A stretch of 60,592 nucleotides of DNA from a virus, in the IMG/VR virus record IMGVR_UViG_3300024507_000435, positions 1-60,592 of that record. One strand, written 5' to 3'. Numbering within the stretch: the stretch's first letter is position 1; each line of letters starts with the position of its first letter. The translations under genes and the position numbers were made by a program. Positions 45,550-54,379 of the stretch are shown one piece after another. The notes below the pieces were generated by a model, which made no database searches, was not told the origin of the DNA, and saw only the letters and a list, made by a program, of their open reading frames with translations.

Positions 45550-46181
45550 AGAGATTTGCGAATTTTCATCAGACGAATTAACATTTTTTCATCTTCTTTT
45601 TCATATTTATTTTCGATTTTTGTTACTTTTTCAAATACTGCACTTTCTTTCTTAGTGAATGGTTTCATAGTATAAGTATTACTTCCTTCTTCTCTTATAA
45701 AATGTTCAGATAAGTTTTTATCTTTAAAAACTTCATCATAACCAGCTTCAATATATGGATCTGGTCTATTTGGTCTAGTTACTTTCCACCAAGTATAAAG
45801 TTCTAAAATTTCTTTTGCTGATTTTGTTTGATGTTCTAATTGAGATTCATTAATTTCCCAATTTAGATATGCAATTCCATCTTGGGGTGAACGGAATCTG
45901 CAAAATTTCTTTTGAAACCAAGACAACTTAGAATATGCACTATCATCAGTCCATGTATTCATCCATGCTTTTTCAATTTCAACAAAATCAACAAGAAGCT
46001 TGAAATTAACATGTAAAATGAGTTCACCTGTGTCATAATATCCAGGTTTTAAACCACTATTTACAATATAATATCTTCTAGTTGTTCTATATCTAATAGA
46101 ATTCAAGATATTATGATATCTATATTTTACACTATACATAATATCTTCAAATTTATCTTTCCAATAATTTTTTGGTTGCAT
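45540..46181 (-). CDS. conserved phage protein, 213 aa
   Basis: Start MQPKNYWKDKFEDIMYSVKY behind AAAGGATTG. RTTRRYYIVNSGLKPGYYDT, LLVDFVEIEKAWMN and ELYTWWKVTRPNRPDPYIEA form a pattern found in many phages; function unknown. Overlaps the endolysin start by 10 nt. Confidence 0.74.
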   Translation of the reverse strand: MQPKNYWKDKFEDIMYSVKYRYHNILNSIRYRTTRRYYIVNSGLKPGYYDTGELILHVNFKLLVDFVEIEKAWMNTWTDDSAYSKLSWFQKKFCRFRSPQDGIAYLNWEINESQLEHQTKSAKEILELYTWWKVTRPNRPDPYIEAGYDEVFKDKNLSEHFIREEGSNTYTMKPFTKKESAVFEKVTKIENKYEKEDEKMLIRLMKIRKSLWT

Positions 46182-46368
46182 TTTCAATCCTTTCATCTAA
46201 CTCTTCAATTGGTGAATAACCATTTCCAACTCTATGTGCATAGGACCATTTACAAATATTTCTTATTAAATTATTTAGTTTTTCTGAATCTAGTGTAACT
46301 TCTGCATAGAGTTGGATTCTATGCAGAAGTTCTTCGTAGATTTCTATCTTTTGTTCATTTGTCATCAT
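46153..46368 (-). CDS. conserved small phage protein, 71 aa
   Basis: KIEIYEELLHRIQLYAEVTL ... RNICKWSYAHRVGNGYSPIE. The WSYAHRVGNG motif is widespread in small phage proteins that accompany the 213-residue family next to it. Function unknown. Confidence 0.75.
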   Translation of the reverse strand: MMTNEQKIEIYEELLHRIQLYAEVTLDSEKLNNLIRNICKWSYAHRVGNGYSPIEELDERIENATKKLLER

Positions 46369-46369
46369 A

Positions 46370-49300
46370 TTAAAAATTGACTCTTAGACTTAACTGTAAC
46401 TGTCTAGAAGTTCCCAGACCAACAGTTTTATCTAGTGTTGATTGTACTGTTCCGAATGCTGCTCCTTTTGTTGCATTTGAATAAACCTGTCCAGGTTGTA
46501 GTGTATTAGACTGACCAATTCTGGATGGAATTGCATTTGGTAATTGTGCTGGAGGATTTGCAAAATTTACATTATTAAAGATGTTATATAATTCTGTTCT
46601 GAAAATTAAATTATATTTGTCTTTAGTGTAAATCTTTTTCTGAAGAGTTAGATCTGCTTGGAAAAGCATTGGACCTCTTAATGAGTATCTAGAAGCATTT
46701 CCAAAAGTTCCAGGCATTGGTACTGAGAAAGCAGCAGGATTCAAGAAAATTGTTTTATCAGAATTCTTGATATATGGCGAAACTCCTAATACATAATCAG
46801 GTCTGCGGATTTGTCTTGTTTGACCACCACCAGGAACATTAATAACAGCTACAGAATTAGACCCTACAGAACTATTATAGTACATTCCAGATGATTTGTC
46901 AAAGAAGATAATATCGTTTCTGACGATTAATGGATCAAGAGGAAGACCTGATCTGGTATTGATAACAGAACCGATCTGCCATGTTTTCCATTCATACAAT
47001 CCAACAACATTTAAATTATGACGAATATCCGCCGCATTATTACCATAATCAGTTCTCCAATTATAAGGATTTGCAACAGTTACAGTTTCATTTGAGCCAC
47101 CAGATGAACCGATTGATCTTCCCCATGTGTATGATGCACCATAAGTTAGACCACTCTTTGTTTTTCTGTTTAGAGTTGCCTGTAAAGCATTATAATGATC
47201 ATTACCACCTGATGTCTTTACGTCAACTTCAGCAAATCTATCACCCCATTGTCTCTTTACAGTTCCAGTAGGAGTTACATCTGTGATTAGATTTCCAAGA
47301 GTTCTAATAAACAGATTTCTACCAAGAGAACCAACATATGCAACAGTTAAAACATTATCTTTAATTTGTTGTTGAACTGATGCTGTATATGAGTAAACAG
47401 TTTCCGGAATATTATAACCAGAAGAATAAGCTCTTGGTTGAAATCGAAGATTTGGATCATTGATATTGTAAGAAGCAATAATTGAAGTAGGATTAATTGG
47501 ATAAGTTGTATTAGTTATAGTCTTACTAACACGATCAGATTCAAATGGTTGAATTAGATCTTCTGGTTGTCCAGGTCCAAAATAAACACCAGTTCCTACA
47601 CGAAATACAGTCTTACCATTTAGAGATTTTGGACTCCAAGTTCCAGATAATCTTGGTGAAAAATTATCTTTATTTGAACGATAGACAGGAAGATTATTTG
47701 GTAAAATGTTTCCTGTTTCTGGTGACCAATTAACTAATAGATTTCTCTTTTCTTTGAAAACTGAATAGAATTCATATCTAATTCCATAATTAACAGTAAA
47801 GTTAGAAAATACTTTCCATTCATCTTGTGCATAACCAATTAGATAATTCTGAGTAATTTGTCTTTCTCCAGTTGCTCCATTATTAAACGGAGAAGGTGCA
47901 GAAAGATCTCCCAAAAATTGAATTTGTAATGGACGATTATTAATTAGATCTTCTACGTTTGAGAAGCTATAAGTTGTACCACCAAGACGATCTGTAAATA
48001 AACGGATAAATCTTAATTCTCCACCAAACTTAAAATTATGAGAAGAATTAATCCATGAAAAATTATCAATCAAAGTAATTGAAGTATTAGTATAAGGTTG
48101 TCCACGTCCATTTGTAGCAGAATTTGATCTTACTAGACCACCAGCAGTAGCAAATCCTGTGCTTGAACCTTGTGTTGTAATACCAGATAAAGCAACGCCA
48201 CCAGTTAGATTAATTGAAATATCTGCTGGATTAAAGTTATTTACAATTGGTGCAGTTCCCCATGCTCTTGTTTTATAAGCATTTAATCCAATCTTGGTTT
48301 CATTAATTTTCTGTGGCGAGATAATCCATTGAACATTTGCTACAGCATTTTGTGGGACCGCAGTAACATCAATAGAATTTCCAGTAACACCTAGTGGTTG
48401 AATTGACTTACCATTATCTCTGAAGTAACGGAAATATCCAGAAAGATTATCTGAAATTTTTGAATCTAATCTTAGACCAAACGAATTTTCATCTACAGTC
48501 TGTTTTCTATCAATAGCAACAATAGAAGCATTTGGATCTGTTGTTGGAATATTTCCAACTGGATAAAGTGCTAGAAGATTTCTAACTTGTGGAACTGCTC
48601 TTGCTTTTGCTGATTCTGATGGAACAGCTTCTCTAAATGGAACTGATTGTCTCTGCCTTAGACCTTCATATGAAGCAAACCAAAAAGTCTTATCTTGCTT
48701 TACTGGACCGCCAATAGAGCCACCAAATTGATTTAGACGTAAAGGATTCTTAGTAGCATCAAAGAAATTTCTAGAATCTAATACATTATTTCTAAGATAT
48801 TCAAAAACACCACCATGAATCTTATTACCACCAGACTTAGTTACAATTGTGATTTGACCACCAGTTCCTGTACCATATTCTGCTGGATAATTATTAGATT
48901 CAACACGAAATTCTTGAACATTTTCCATTGAAGATTGTAATCTAAAAAATGAAGAAATCTGTCCATTTAGATTACCTGGAGAAGCATCAATAATAGAAGA
49001 TCCTTCAATACCATCATATCTAATAGCATTTTGCTGATTAGATCTACCGCTAAACTTAATATTATCAAATGTACCACCACCAGCAGTTGAAGCGCCTGGA
49101 GCTAATAGATATAACTGCGAAATTTGTCTACCATTTAGTGGCAGATTTGAAACTTCTCTTTCAGAAACATTAACACCAATCTTCGCTGAGGATGTATCAA
49201 TAGATGTAACTTCGCCACCTTCAACAATAATTTCAGTCTTAATAATTTGAGGTACTAAGATGAAATTAATACCAATAGATTCATTAACTAATAGTTTAAT

Positions 49301-49555
49301 TCCTGTTTTCTGTGTATTTGCAAAACCAGGAGCAGAAGCTTTTACATTATAAGATGAAGCAGGTAGATTTGTGATAATGTATTCACCAACTTCATTTGTT
49401 ACAACTTCTCTTACAGATCCAGTTTTTTCGTTCTGAATCTTAACAGTTGCACCAATAATTACTTCTTCATTCTTATCAAAAATCTTTCCTCTAATAGAAG
49501 CTTCTTGACTGAATAGGCTAGTCGTTAATAAAAATAAACTTAATAAATATTTCAT
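46370..49555 (-). CDS. TonB-dependent outer-membrane receptor
   Basis: 1061 residues. Signal peptide MKYLLSLFLLTTSLFSQ, then a carboxypeptidase-regulatory-like beta-sandwich at about 20-100 (ASIRGKIFDKNEEVIIGATV), a plug domain at about 110-235 (SEREVSNLPLNGRQ ... IRYDGIEGSS), and a 22-strand-type barrel that ends in LQLSLRVNF, with the terminal Phe used for outer-membrane insertion. This domain order is typical of the large Acidobacteriota 'Oar-like' receptors. Full length, no frameshift, phage-like codons, ribosome binding site AAAGGAATC. A receptor of this size in a phage is very unusual; its substrate is unknown. Confidence 0.92.
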   Translation of the reverse strand: MKYLLSLFLLTTSLFSQEASIRGKIFDKNEEVIIGATVKIQNEKTGSVREVVTNEVGEYIITNLPASSYNVKASAPGFANTQKTGIKLLVNESIGINFILVPQIIKTEIIVEGGEVTSIDTSSAKIGVNVSEREVSNLPLNGRQISQLYLLAPGASTAGGGTFDNIKFSGRSNQQNAIRYDGIEGSSIIDASPGNLNGQISSFFRLQSSMENVQEFRVESNNYPAEYGTGTGGQITIVTKSGGNKIHGGVFEYLRNNVLDSRNFFDATKNPLRLNQFGGSIGGPVKQDKTFWFASYEGLRQRQSVPFREAVPSESAKARAVPQVRNLLALYPVGNIPTTDPNASIVAIDRKQTVDENSFGLRLDSKISDNLSGYFRYFRDNGKSIQPLGVTGNSIDVTAVPQNAVANVQWIISPQKINETKIGLNAYKTRAWGTAPIVNNFNPADISINLTGGVALSGITTQGSSTGFATAGGLVRSNSATNGRGQPYTNTSITLIDNFSWINSSHNFKFGGELRFIRLFTDRLGGTTYSFSNVEDLINNRPLQIQFLGDLSAPSPFNNGATGERQITQNYLIGYAQDEWKVFSNFTVNYGIRYEFYSVFKEKRNLLVNWSPETGNILPNNLPVYRSNKDNFSPRLSGTWSPKSLNGKTVFRVGTGVYFGPGQPEDLIQPFESDRVSKTITNTTYPINPTSIIASYNINDPNLRFQPRAYSSGYNIPETVYSYTASVQQQIKDNVLTVAYVGSLGRNLFIRTLGNLITDVTPTGTVKRQWGDRFAEVDVKTSGGNDHYNALQATLNRKTKSGLTYGASYTWGRSIGSSGGSNETVTVANPYNWRTDYGNNAADIRHNLNVVGLYEWKTWQIGSVINTRSGLPLDPLIVRNDIIFFDKSSGMYYNSSVGSNSVAVINVPGGGQTRQIRRPDYVLGVSPYIKNSDKTIFLNPAAFSVPMPGTFGNASRYSLRGPMLFQADLTLQKKIYTKDKYNLIFRTELYNIFNNVNFANPPAQLPNAIPSRIGQSNTLQPGQVYSNATKGAAFGTVQSTLDKTVGLGTSRQLQLSLRVNF

Positions 49556-49603
49556 AGATTCCTTTGTTACAATTTAATTAATTTTTTTACCCCTAAAACA
49601 CTT

Positions 49604-49626
49604 ATCGGGAACCATTGGTTCCCGAT
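49604..49626. terminator. hairpin upstream of the TonB receptor gene
   Basis: ATCGGGAACCA/TGGTTCCCGAT with a T run on the plus-strand side. It separates the receptor gene from the gene before it. Confidence 0.6.
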
Positions 49627-49629
49627 TTT

Positions 49630-49911
49630 TTATTTAATTTTCTTATAAAGTTCTTCATATTTTTCACACAAGTTTTTTATTTGTGTGACAGATTCAGGAC
49701 TGACAATAGTTTCATCAAAATCACCAAATATAGAACGATAACCAAATATGTATTTTATTCCATTAACTAACCTCTTATAAAAAGGAAGTGGAGATAAATG
49801 CATTGTTAAAAACAGTTCTGGTGTTTCGGTTGTATCATATGGATCTAAGTAAAGATCCATTCTAACAACATGTTGTAATGATGTGCATTCACATTCAATA
49901 TATGTTTTCAC
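49630..49911 (-). CDS. hypothetical protein, 93 aa (GTG start)
   Basis: The in-frame region upstream of 49911 overlaps hsp20 and a GC hairpin, so the GTG before KTYIECECTSLQHVVRMDLY is the likely start. Beta-rich, ends in a charged helix (LCEKYEELYKKIK). Function unknown. Confidence 0.6.
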   Translation of the reverse strand: MKTYIECECTSLQHVVRMDLYLDPYDTTETPELFLTMHLSPLPFYKRLVNGIKYIFGYRSIFGDFDETIVSPESVTQIKNLCEKYEELYKKIK

Positions 49912-49919
49912 TTTATTTT

Positions 49920-49938
49920 GGGGGGAGATTCTCCCCCC
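49920..49938 (-). terminator. GC hairpin between hsp20 and next gene
   Basis: GGGGGGAGA/TCTCCCCCC immediately after the hsp20 stop, without a T run; it may limit read-through or protect the 3' end. Confidence 0.5.
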
Positions 49939-49942
49939 CTCC

Positions 49943-50368
49943 TTATTTAGTTGAAATTGTGAACTTCTTTGGTTTCTTATGTTCAGGAACAACTAGTTCT
50001 AGACTAACATCTAGTAGTCCATCTTGATAAGTTACATCTTTTACTTCAACATGTTCACCTAAAGTGAATGTCTTAGTAAAGACTCGTTCAGCAATTCCCT
50101 TATGTACATAAGAAATACCTTCTGGTAAATTCTTAGGCTTCACCTTACCCTGAATGATTAATTGATTTTCTTCAATTGAAACATCCAAATCTTCAGGACC
50201 AAATCCAGCAACTGCTAGAGTAATATTGAATTTGGTTGAATCTTCATTTTTTGTGAGATTGTAAGGAGGATAAGTTCCAGTTTGTTTGGCCTGTTCTGCC
50301 CAAAAACTGGTTAAATTATCATAAGAAGGGAAAGGAAATGTATCTAAATTAATACGTCTTAGTGTCAT
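49943..50368 (-). CDS. hsp20: small heat-shock protein Hsp20
   Basis: 141 residues from MTLRRINLDTF behind GGAGAAAAAC. Alpha-crystallin domain FNITLAVAGFGPEDLDVSIE ... LIIQGKVKPK ... YVHKGIAERVFTKTFTLGEH ... YQDGLLDVSLELVVPE. IbpA-like Hsp20 genes are a hallmark of T4-like cyanophages. Holds unfolded proteins, possibly during capsid or tail assembly. A late-type promoter box lies upstream. Confidence 0.92.
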   Translation of the reverse strand: MTLRRINLDTFPFPSYDNLTSFWAEQAKQTGTYPPYNLTKNEDSTKFNITLAVAGFGPEDLDVSIEENQLIIQGKVKPKNLPEGISYVHKGIAERVFTKTFTLGEHVEVKDVTYQDGLLDVSLELVVPEHKKPKKFTISTK

Positions 50369-50413
50369 GTTTTTCTCCATTTAAGCGAGTGATTTAATGA
50401 GATCCTTTTAGGC

Positions 50414-50421
50414 ATCTCATT
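50414..50421 (-). promoter_or_regulatory. T4-type late promoter of hsp20
   Basis: TATAAATA on the minus strand about 45 nt upstream of the start. A small hairpin (ATGAGATGCC/...ATCTCAT) lies between. Confidence 0.6.
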
Positions 50422-50437
50422 ATTATTTATAATACCA

Positions 50438-50647
50438 TTATGGGGTATTAAAATCTGTATTTGAACTTGTCCATGTTATTGTTGGATATTGAGGATATTG
50501 AGGATATTGAGGATATTGAGGATATTGAGGATAAGGATAAAAATAAAATTGATTTTTAGAACGAACAACAATTTTATCTCCTTCAATAACAATTTCTACA
50601 TTATCATCAAATTCTAAATCTATATCTTTATATTTAATATGATTCAT
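50438..50647 (-). CDS. small protein with Tyr-Pro-Gln repeats, 69 aa
   Basis: MNHIKYKDIDLEFDDNVEIV ... then five or six YPQ units. An upstream ATG at 50689 would lie in the promoter hairpin. The 9-nt DNA unit ATTGAGGAT is tandemly repeated. Function unknown. Confidence 0.6.
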   Translation of the reverse strand: MNHIKYKDIDLEFDDNVEIVIEGDKIVVRSKNQFYFYPYPQYPQYPQYPQYPQYPTITWTSSNTDFNTP

Positions 50648-50660
50648 ATTATATACTTTT

Positions 50661-50694
50661 ATTATAACAAAAAATGGGGCTTTTGTCAAGCCCC
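50661..50694 (-). promoter_or_regulatory. fused terminator and promoter
   Basis: Minus strand GGGGCTTGACAAAAGCCCC plus ATTTTTT is a terminator for the structural gene upstream; its loop TTGACA lies 17 bp from TATAAT. Same design as at 22043-22077. Confidence 0.8.
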
Positions 50695-50717
50695 ATTTAA
50701 TTATTTTTTATTTTTTA

Positions 50718-51689
50718 TTATGCGTCTGGGAAGTTAATATCTTCTGCGTCACCAGTGATTGTTCCCATAGCAACTAGTGTTTCATACTGAACACGTCCAG
50801 CACGTCCACCAGTTCCTACTGTTTTCTTAACCCAACCAGCATGGAAACCTTTATTACCAGAACCTAAAACTGATGCTGCTGTTGCTTCACCGGAAGTTAG
50901 TGTTAATGTTTGTGCGTTATTACCAGTTCCGGTTAAATCCATTAAACCAGTAGCACCACCAGTTTGTGCATTAGCTAATGTATCATATAGTTTAAATGTA
51001 TTGCCACCAGTTTTATTAATGTAATAAACAGTGGCATTTGTTAAACCACCCATTGTTGAACCACCACCATTTGAATATGTGACAGCATCACCAGTTACAA
51101 ATCTATGTGAATTATATGTAATAACTTCTGTTGATGTGTTAACTGCTGATGTTGCGATTGTTGCAAATGGCTTACCAACAGTAACTGTTGGTGCTGATGT
51201 ATATGATGAACCAACATTTGATACAGCAATTGCAGTTACAACACCACCTGAAATTGTAGCAGTTGCAGCAGCAGAAGAACCACCACCACCGCTAAATGAA
51301 ACGGCTGGTGCTTCCATATATTGTGTTCCACCAGAAATAATTGCAACGTTTACAACATTGTCTGAACCAACAGAAATTTCTGTTGAGTCAACACCATAAA
51401 CATTTGGAATATCTGCTGTTGGAATATATGATGGTTTTTCGTTAGCTGTTACGTTTCCAGAAATTGTAATTGTTGCTGTTGTTCCAGCATAAACTACAGC
51501 TAATGTTAATGCAGTATCGCTTGTGATTGATAAAACTTTATATTCAACACCAGAAATAACTAAATATTGTCCTGGTTCTAAATCTGTTGTGAATGCTGTT
51601 CCACTTCCTGTGACTGCTGCACTATTTTGTGTTACAGAAATTGATGTTCCTGTAATTGTTTTGGAATCTTTATTTCCCCAAAGTGACAT
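50718..51689 (-). CDS. virion structural protein, 323 aa
   Basis: The start MSLWGNKDSKTITGTSISVT is characteristic of an abundant virion protein family of T4-like marine phages. Repeated beta-rich Gly/Thr modules (VSFSGGGGSSAAATATISGG, SNVGSSYTSAPTVTVG). TATAAGGAGAAAA before the start and a TATAAATA late box further upstream. Confidence 0.8.
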   Translation of the reverse strand: MSLWGNKDSKTITGTSISVTQNSAAVTGSGTAFTTDLEPGQYLVISGVEYKVLSITSDTALTLAVVYAGTTATITISGNVTANEKPSYIPTADIPNVYGVDSTEISVGSDNVVNVAIISGGTQYMEAPAVSFSGGGGSSAAATATISGGVVTAIAVSNVGSSYTSAPTVTVGKPFATIATSAVNTSTEVITYNSHRFVTGDAVTYSNGGGSTMGGLTNATVYYINKTGGNTFKLYDTLANAQTGGATGLMDLTGTGNNAQTLTLTSGEATAASVLGSGNKGFHAGWVKKTVGTGGRAGRVQYETLVAMGTITGDAEDINFPDA

Positions 51690-51729
51690 TTTTTCTCCTT
51701 ATAAGGTAAAATTTTTCAATATGTAAAAA

Positions 51730-51737
51730 TATTTATA
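51730..51737 (-). promoter_or_regulatory. T4-type late promoter of the 323-aa virion gene
   Basis: TATAAATA on the minus strand about 40 nt upstream of the ATG at 51689. Confidence 0.65.
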
Positions 51738-51742
51738 TAAAC

Positions 51743-51773
51743 AAAAAACTCAGGAGAAATCCTGAGTTTTTTT
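51743..51773. terminator. bidirectional terminator
   Basis: CTCAGGA-GAAA-TCCTGAG with a T run on one side and an A run on the other, between dut and the virion gene. Confidence 0.85.
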
Positions 51774-51893
51774 ATTTTTTAACATTTGTAGATATTCATC
51801 TATGATTTTTTGGTCTTTATCGTTTAATTTCCAATTATTTAGCCAATTTCTAGCTATTACATCTTGTCTTTTTTCTTCTATTGTATTAGACAC
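51750..51893 (-). CDS. small protein after dUTPase, 47 aa (GTG start)
   Basis: GTG overlaps the dut stop by 8 nt. SNTIEEKRQDVIARNWLNNW ... then KDQKIIDEYLQMLKNKKTQD. Helical; its end lies in the terminator. Coding status likely but not certain. Confidence 0.5.
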   Translation of the reverse strand: MSNTIEEKRQDVIARNWLNNWKLNDKDQKIIDEYLQMLKNKKTQDFS

Positions 51894-52398
51894 CTGTACT
51901 TCCTATTCCCCCAACTCTATCTGTTTTTTGGGATGGTTTGTCGAAAATTTGTTGAAAACTAGTTCTAATAACCGGAACAATTTCACCCTGACATAAACGA
52001 TCACCATTATTAATTTTAAATGGTTCATTACTGTTGTTAAAAATTGGAATAAATGTTGGTTCTACATAATCAGAATCAATAACACCTTCACAATTTACTA
52101 AGGTAATACCATTCTTAATTGATGTTCCAGATCTTGGATGTAGTCTAATAGAATATCCTTCTGGAATATCAAAAATTAAATTTGTTGGAACTAATGCACG
52201 TTCTCCTGGTTTAATGTAAATATAGTTATCAAACAATGTTTCAATTGGTAATTCTTTTTTAACTTCATTATCTTTTGTGAAAATCTTAATTTCTCTGTCT
52301 GGAAGAATTGAACAAAAAATATCAAAACAGGCTGAACTTTCTGTTCCATACTTTGGTTCAAATGCACCTTCATCCACTTTATAATAATTTAAAATCAT
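51886..52398 (-). CDS. dut: dUTPase
   Basis: 170 residues. All trimeric dUTPase motifs: ACFDIF (I), HPRSGTS (II), NCEGVIDSDYVEP (III), GDRLCQGEIVP (IV) and C-terminal RVGGIGSTGV (V). An insert of about 25 residues lies between motifs I and II (FTKDNEVKKELPIETLFDNY). Converts dUTP to dUMP, the ThyX substrate. Confidence 0.94.
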   Translation of the reverse strand: MILNYYKVDEGAFEPKYGTESSACFDIFCSILPDREIKIFTKDNEVKKELPIETLFDNYIYIKPGERALVPTNLIFDIPEGYSIRLHPRSGTSIKNGITLVNCEGVIDSDYVEPTFIPIFNNSNEPFKINNGDRLCQGEIVPVIRTSFQQIFDKPSQKTDRVGGIGSTGV

Positions 52399-53081
52399 CT
52401 AAATCTCCTCAAATTGAAATATATAATACTACTATTAACACCCCACCCTATCATTCTATCATACCATTTTGGTTTTGTCAACCTATCCATATTTTCAGTA
52501 AACTTTTGAGCATTATCAGTTATTTTTGTAGTGTTATCAACAATAACAGGAAATTTCTGATCGAAAGTATTTGTCATTGAACCAATATTTTTTGTTATTT
52601 TAGGTATTTCTACCTGAAATGTTTTTGAAGTTTCTCTTACAGTATTTCTAGTATCAATTAATAAATCACTAGTCAAATTTTGCCAACAATAATCATTTAT
52701 ATTACAATTAGTTTGTGTATCAAATCTTGCAAATATTTTTTCAGAGTTTTTTGGAATTGTTTTATATTCATTAGACAATAACATTAGTTCATTTTCAATA
52801 TTTTTTACACTAACAAAAGTTTTTTGTTCAATAGAATCAATTCTCTTAAATGTATTATTTTCAATTGAAGAAATTCTTGTAAATAATCTATTTTCTACTG
52901 AAGAAATTCTTCTATCAATTTTATCTGTGGTTTGATAAAGATATGAAAATGTTTCATTTTTAATTAAACTAATTTCATTAGAAACTTTATTTTTTATAAA
53001 GTAACTCATGTCAAATATTACCCAAGAAAGAGTTAAATAAAAAATTCCAGCACAAATATTCTTAAATAATTCTGATTTCAT
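52395..53081 (-). CDS. membrane-anchored coiled-coil protein, 228 aa
   Basis: N-terminal TM helix at about 8-29 (NICAGIFYLTLSWVIFDMSY), then a long coiled coil with repeated (R)ISS(V/I)EN units, and a tail DNTTKITDNAQKFTENMDRL then TKPKWYDRMIGW. Similar DUF948-like or t-SNARE-like phage proteins are known without function. 4-nt overlap with dut. Confidence 0.72.
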   Translation of the reverse strand: MKSELFKNICAGIFYLTLSWVIFDMSYFIKNKVSNEISLIKNETFSYLYQTTDKIDRRISSVENRLFTRISSIENNTFKRIDSIEQKTFVSVKNIENELMLLSNEYKTIPKNSEKIFARFDTQTNCNINDYCWQNLTSDLLIDTRNTVRETSKTFQVEIPKITKNIGSMTNTFDQKFPVIVDNTTKITDNAQKFTENMDRLTKPKWYDRMIGWGVNSSIIYFNLRRFR

Positions 53082-53326
53082 ATAATATCTTCAGCTTTTA
53101 TTGGTAGAATCATTTTTTTCAAAAATTGACCATTTTCAAAAACTAATAATGATGGAACTACGTTTATATTATATTCATAAACATATTCTTTTTCTTCTTC
53201 AACATTTACAAATAATACTTCTACATAATTACCTTTTATTGGTAATTCCATACATAGCTTAAATAAGCTTCTCGAAAGCGTTGAACCCTTAATACCACAG
53301 ACTATTAATTTATATATTTTTGGCAT
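53078..53326 (-). CDS. thioredoxin-fold protein lacking the CxxC motif
   Basis: 82 residues. Strand order and VVPSLLVFENGQFLKKMILP with the cis-proline are thioredoxin-like, but at the active site only one Cys (IVCGIKGS) is found. Probably not a standard disulfide reductase; glutaredoxin-like or a binding protein. Confidence 0.68.
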   Translation of the reverse strand: MPKIYKLIVCGIKGSTLSRSLFKLCMELPIKGNYVEVLFVNVEEEKEYVYEYNINVVPSLLVFENGQFLKKMILPIKAEDII

Positions 53327-53359
53327 AAAAATATATATGGGAGGATTTCTCCTCCCATA

Positions 53360-54379
53360 TTAGAAGATAGGAATTGTTGTGAAATAACCCTTATCACGAT
53401 TAAACTTCAAACCAAATCCAGTTAGTGCAGAACGTGTAGTCTTAACACGAACAGAACCAACTTTTCCTTTTGTTTGTGGGAAAGCTACGTCTAGTGTTAA
53501 GGCAGTTTGACCCCTTGCAGGAAGAGTAATTTTATCTGTATGGATTTGATTTCCTAGATTATCATAAAAAGTAAATGCTACTTCTTGTGTATAATTTAGA
53601 TAATTAACTAGAGCTAATCCAGTTGAAAAAGAACCATAATTATCGTATGGTAATGAGAATCCATCTCGATTAGCAATAGAACTTGAAATCGTTGCTTCAA
53701 AAGAAGCATTTGAATATGTTGCCTGAGCAACTACACCAGAACCATATACAGTCTTAATATCCAAAGAACCAGTCTTTAGTGAAAGTGGATCTGATAGAAC
53801 TACATCAACGGAACCATTTCCAGGAACAACGACAGAATGTTCAGAAACATAATTTCCATTAATAAAGAATGGTGAATTTGTTCCCGAAGGTTCATAAAAC
53901 TTCAGAGTAACTAGACTGATCCAATTGGATGTGTTTGTTAGTCTGACAGTTGTTGTCCAACCACCACCGGATGCAATATGGGGAATAATTGGATCGGTTG
54001 AAGTAGTAAAGGTTCGTGAATCAATTACTGTAAGATTAATACCCACAGAAACAGATACAGATGGTGAATTCTGAACAAAGTTAACTGGAATATTATAAGA
54101 TCCAACAGAAAGACCATTATTTACTACAGACATCTTTACAACTTGATTTGTTCCAGGTGCCAGAAAACCCTGAACAGGCCAAACAAGAACAGCTTGCTGA
54201 TTGGATGGAACAACTGTAGTAAATGCAAAAGGTGCTGCATTTGAAGAAATTGTTACGTCAGGTACAGCAACAATTGTATCTGTTGCTAAATCAAAAGTCA
54301 CATTCACACTAGAAGGCGACACAGTAGGTTGAGAGAACATCAACCCAATACTAAAAATACTTACTAAAATAAACTTCAT
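53360..54379 (-). CDS. secreted beta-rich protein, Acidobacteriota-like
   Basis: 339 residues. Signal peptide MKFILVSIFSIGLMFSQ, then a BACON-like domain (VTFDLATDTIVAVPDVTISS ... GTNQVVKMSVVNN) and a C-terminal region (IPHIASGGGWTTTVRLTNTS ... LKFYEPSGT) of a kind abundant in secreted proteins of Solibacter-type Acidobacteriota. TATAAGGAGAAAA ribosome binding site and a TATAAATG late-like box. Possibly a surface, tail-associated or host-envelope protein. Confidence 0.8.
   Translation of the reverse strand: MKFILVSIFSIGLMFSQPTVSPSSVNVTFDLATDTIVAVPDVTISSNAAPFAFTTVVPSNQQAVLVWPVQGFLAPGTNQVVKMSVVNNGLSVGSYNIPVNFVQNSPSVSVSVGINLTVIDSRTFTTSTDPIIPHIASGGGWTTTVRLTNTSNWISLVTLKFYEPSGTNSPFFINGNYVSEHSVVVPGNGSVDVVLSDPLSLKTGSLDIKTVYGSGVVAQATYSNASFEATISSSIANRDGFSLPYDNYGSFSTGLALVNYLNYTQEVAFTFYDNLGNQIHTDKITLPARGQTALTLDVAFPQTKGKVGSVRVKTTRSALTGFGLKFNRDKGYFTTIPIF

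Noticed and set aside
46370-54379. Host DNA contamination as the source of the TonB receptor and secreted protein
   Set aside because: Both lie on the same strand with phage genes tightly on each side (Hsp20, cREC, FmdB-like, small phage families), share phage-type ribosome binding sites, and have AT-rich codons like the neighbours; misassembly cannot be fully excluded without reads.
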